7,458 bases of DNA, taken from positions 1 through 7,458 of the forward strand of contig JASLDQ010000378.1 in assembly GCA_030151505.1 (NCBI GenBank), written 5' to 3'. The position numbers and the translations under genes are program-made. Position 1 is the first letter of the stretch, and every line of letters starts with the position of its first letter. Positions 6,919 through 7,458 of this stretch are shown here, piece by piece. Below the pieces are notes generated by a model. It was given only the letters and a program-made list of their open reading frames with translations. It did not search any database and was not told where the DNA came from. Source of the DNA: Chromobacteriaceae bacterium. Its GTDB lineage: Bacteria > Pseudomonadota > Gammaproteobacteria > Burkholderiales > Aquaspirillaceae.

Positions 6919-6948
6919 ATTGTACGCGCAAGCGCTTCCCGATTGAAA
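6919..6948 (-). promoter_or_regulatory. Candidate sigma70-type promoter for the mgtA leader transcript
   Basis: On the minus strand a -10 like TACAAT (6924-6919; 5 of 6 to TATAAT) stands 18 bases after TTTCAA (6948-6943; weak -35, 3 of 6). Transcription would begin near 6912 and give a leader of about 570 bases. No PhoP-type tandem GTTTA repeat was seen beside it. No closer promoter with a better match was found, but the -35 is weak and a promoter nearer to mgtA cannot be excluded. Confidence 0.35.
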
Positions 6949-7340
6949 GGGGTACGGCCCGGAAAAACCGTAACACGGCCGGCCCTCCGGCCCATGTGCC
7001 GGTGCCATTACCCGCCGCCCGGGTTCAGCCTGCCTTCCGGATGGGAACGGTTCTCTCCGGAACATGCCGCGGGTGGGCGAGGACGCGGCAAACCCGACCA
7101 CCACCATCTTGCGCCCCCCTGACGGCACGCCCCAATCGCGGGAGAGTGGCCCGACGGCGGAACCGGCCGGGCTTTCGCGTGCCGTATCCTGTCCCAGGAC
7201 ACCGGCGCCGGACGCGGCAGGCCGGCTGCCAAGAGAAGAATCCAAACTGTTCGGGGCCGACGGCCCGCGCCCCGGCCCCACGGCAACCCGGCGGACGGTG
7301 ATGGCTTTGCGCCACCCCGCGCCCCCGCAATCCGCCGGGA
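6949..7340. other. Non-coding GC-rich stretch, no supported gene
   Basis: About 390 bases. Open frames exist on both strands but they overlap each other, lack SD sites and encode Gly/Pro/Arg-rich low-complexity products without recognisable domains. The clearest structure is GGCCGG/CCGGCC with a CCCT loop at 6977-6992. On the minus strand this is followed, 9 bases on, by TTTTT (6963-6967), a weak terminator-like arrangement for an unknown minus-strand transcript. Another small inverted repeat, CAATCC/GGATTG with a 4-base loop, stands at 7328-7343 and touches the dedA -35. I see no tRNA, CRISPR or insertion sequence. Confidence 0.45.
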
Positions 7341-7368
7341 TTGATTAGGATGCGGGGTGCAGTACAAC
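7341..7368 (+). promoter_or_regulatory. Candidate promoter of dedA
   Basis: TTGATT (7341-7346) and TACAAC (7363-7368) with a 16-base spacer, each 4 of 6 to the sigma70 consensus. Transcription would start near 7375, leaving about 30 bases before the ATG. An inverted repeat CAATCC/GGATTG (7328-7343) overlaps the -35 and could serve as an operator; this is inference. Confidence 0.45.
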
Positions 7369-7404
7369 ACCACCGATGCCCCTCATAAGGAAAGTACGCT
7401 GTAG

Positions 7405-7458
7405 ATGTCGCTGATCCCCCTGCTTGCCCAGTACGGCTATCTGGCTGTCTTCCTCGGC
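7405..7458 (+). CDS. DedA-family membrane protein, N-terminal part only (cut by window edge)
   Basis: Eighteen codons are present, reading MSLIPLLAQYGYLAVFLG. The pattern LLxQYGYLAVFLG is the usual opening of DedA (SNARE-associated Golgi/VTT domain) proteins, which in most members continues into an LLEGE-type motif, here beyond the edge. The ATG at 7405-7407 directly follows an in-frame TAG (7402-7404), so the start cannot lie further upstream. GGAAAG (7389-7394) stands about 10 bases before it. DedA proteins are inner-membrane lipid transporters; some members carry undecaprenyl phosphate back across the membrane. The gene is transcribed away from mgtA and the arn operon. Its family is clear even from this short piece, but the subfamily is not. 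Confidence 0.75.
   Translation, partial: MSLIPLLAQYGYLAVFLG

Noticed and set aside
6823..7281. 152-codon minus-strand open frame between mgtA and dedA
   Set aside because: Gly/Pro/Ser/Arg-rich product with no domain, no SD, and it runs across the candidate mgtA promoter and hairpins.
7270..7315. Minus-strand words GCAAAGCCA and GCCGGGTTGCCG, resembling parts of the c-di-GMP-I (GEMM) riboswitch
   Set aside because: Only about 9 bases separate the two words, leaving no room for the required stem, and the GGCAAACC half with its hairpin is absent upstream. No gene follows closely on that strand. An Rfam RF01051 search would settle it.

Overview
The window is GC-rich DNA from a Gram-negative bacterium. 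Lipid A and undecaprenyl-phosphate genes of this type, the GC-rich codon use and the presence of a DedA gene fit a proteobacterium, most likely a betaproteobacterium. Genus cannot be set from the sequence alone.

Region 1 (positions 1-3365, minus strand) is a tight operon for lipid A modification with 4-amino-4-deoxy-L-arabinose (Ara4N). It is read in the order arnT, an arnE-like SMR protein, arnB, arnC, and runs off the left edge. arnT and arnE overlap by 4 bases (ATGA), arnE to arnB is 17 bases, and arnB to arnC is 8 bases. ArnB makes UDP-Ara4N, ArnC moves the formylated sugar to undecaprenyl phosphate, the ArnE-like protein is expected to flip the lipid-linked sugar, and ArnT transfers Ara4N to lipid A in the periplasm. 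The result is lower negative charge on the outer membrane and resistance to polymyxin and cationic peptides. arnA, arnD and a second flippase subunit (arnF) are not in view.

Region 2 (3366-3577) is intergenic. It holds a perfect 12-bp hairpin that probably ends the mgtA transcript, plus two smaller palindromes.

Region 3 (3578-6343, minus strand) is a complete mgtA gene for a P3B-type Mg2+-importing ATPase.

Region 4 (6344-7404) is about 1.06 kb without an obvious conserved gene. Its mgtA-proximal 570 bases look like a long structured 5' leader on the minus strand. That leader has a candidate promoter at 6919-6948, a series of hairpins, and a 49-codon leader ORF with an excellent Shine-Dalgarno site. 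The ORF contains a 41-base hairpin, and its ribosome site has a perfect 7-base anti-SD partner about 150 bases upstream. This resembles in logic, though not in sequence, the mgtL leader-peptide control of mgtA in enterics, and it is the most interesting candidate in the window. The remainder, 6949-7340, shows no convincing gene.

Region 5 (7405-7458, plus strand) is the first 18 codons of a DedA-family membrane protein, with a plausible promoter just upstream.

Taken together the window joins three functions linked to low Mg2+ and envelope charge: Ara4N addition, Mg2+ import and a DedA protein. DedA members are known in Burkholderia to be needed for Ara4N-dependent colistin resistance.
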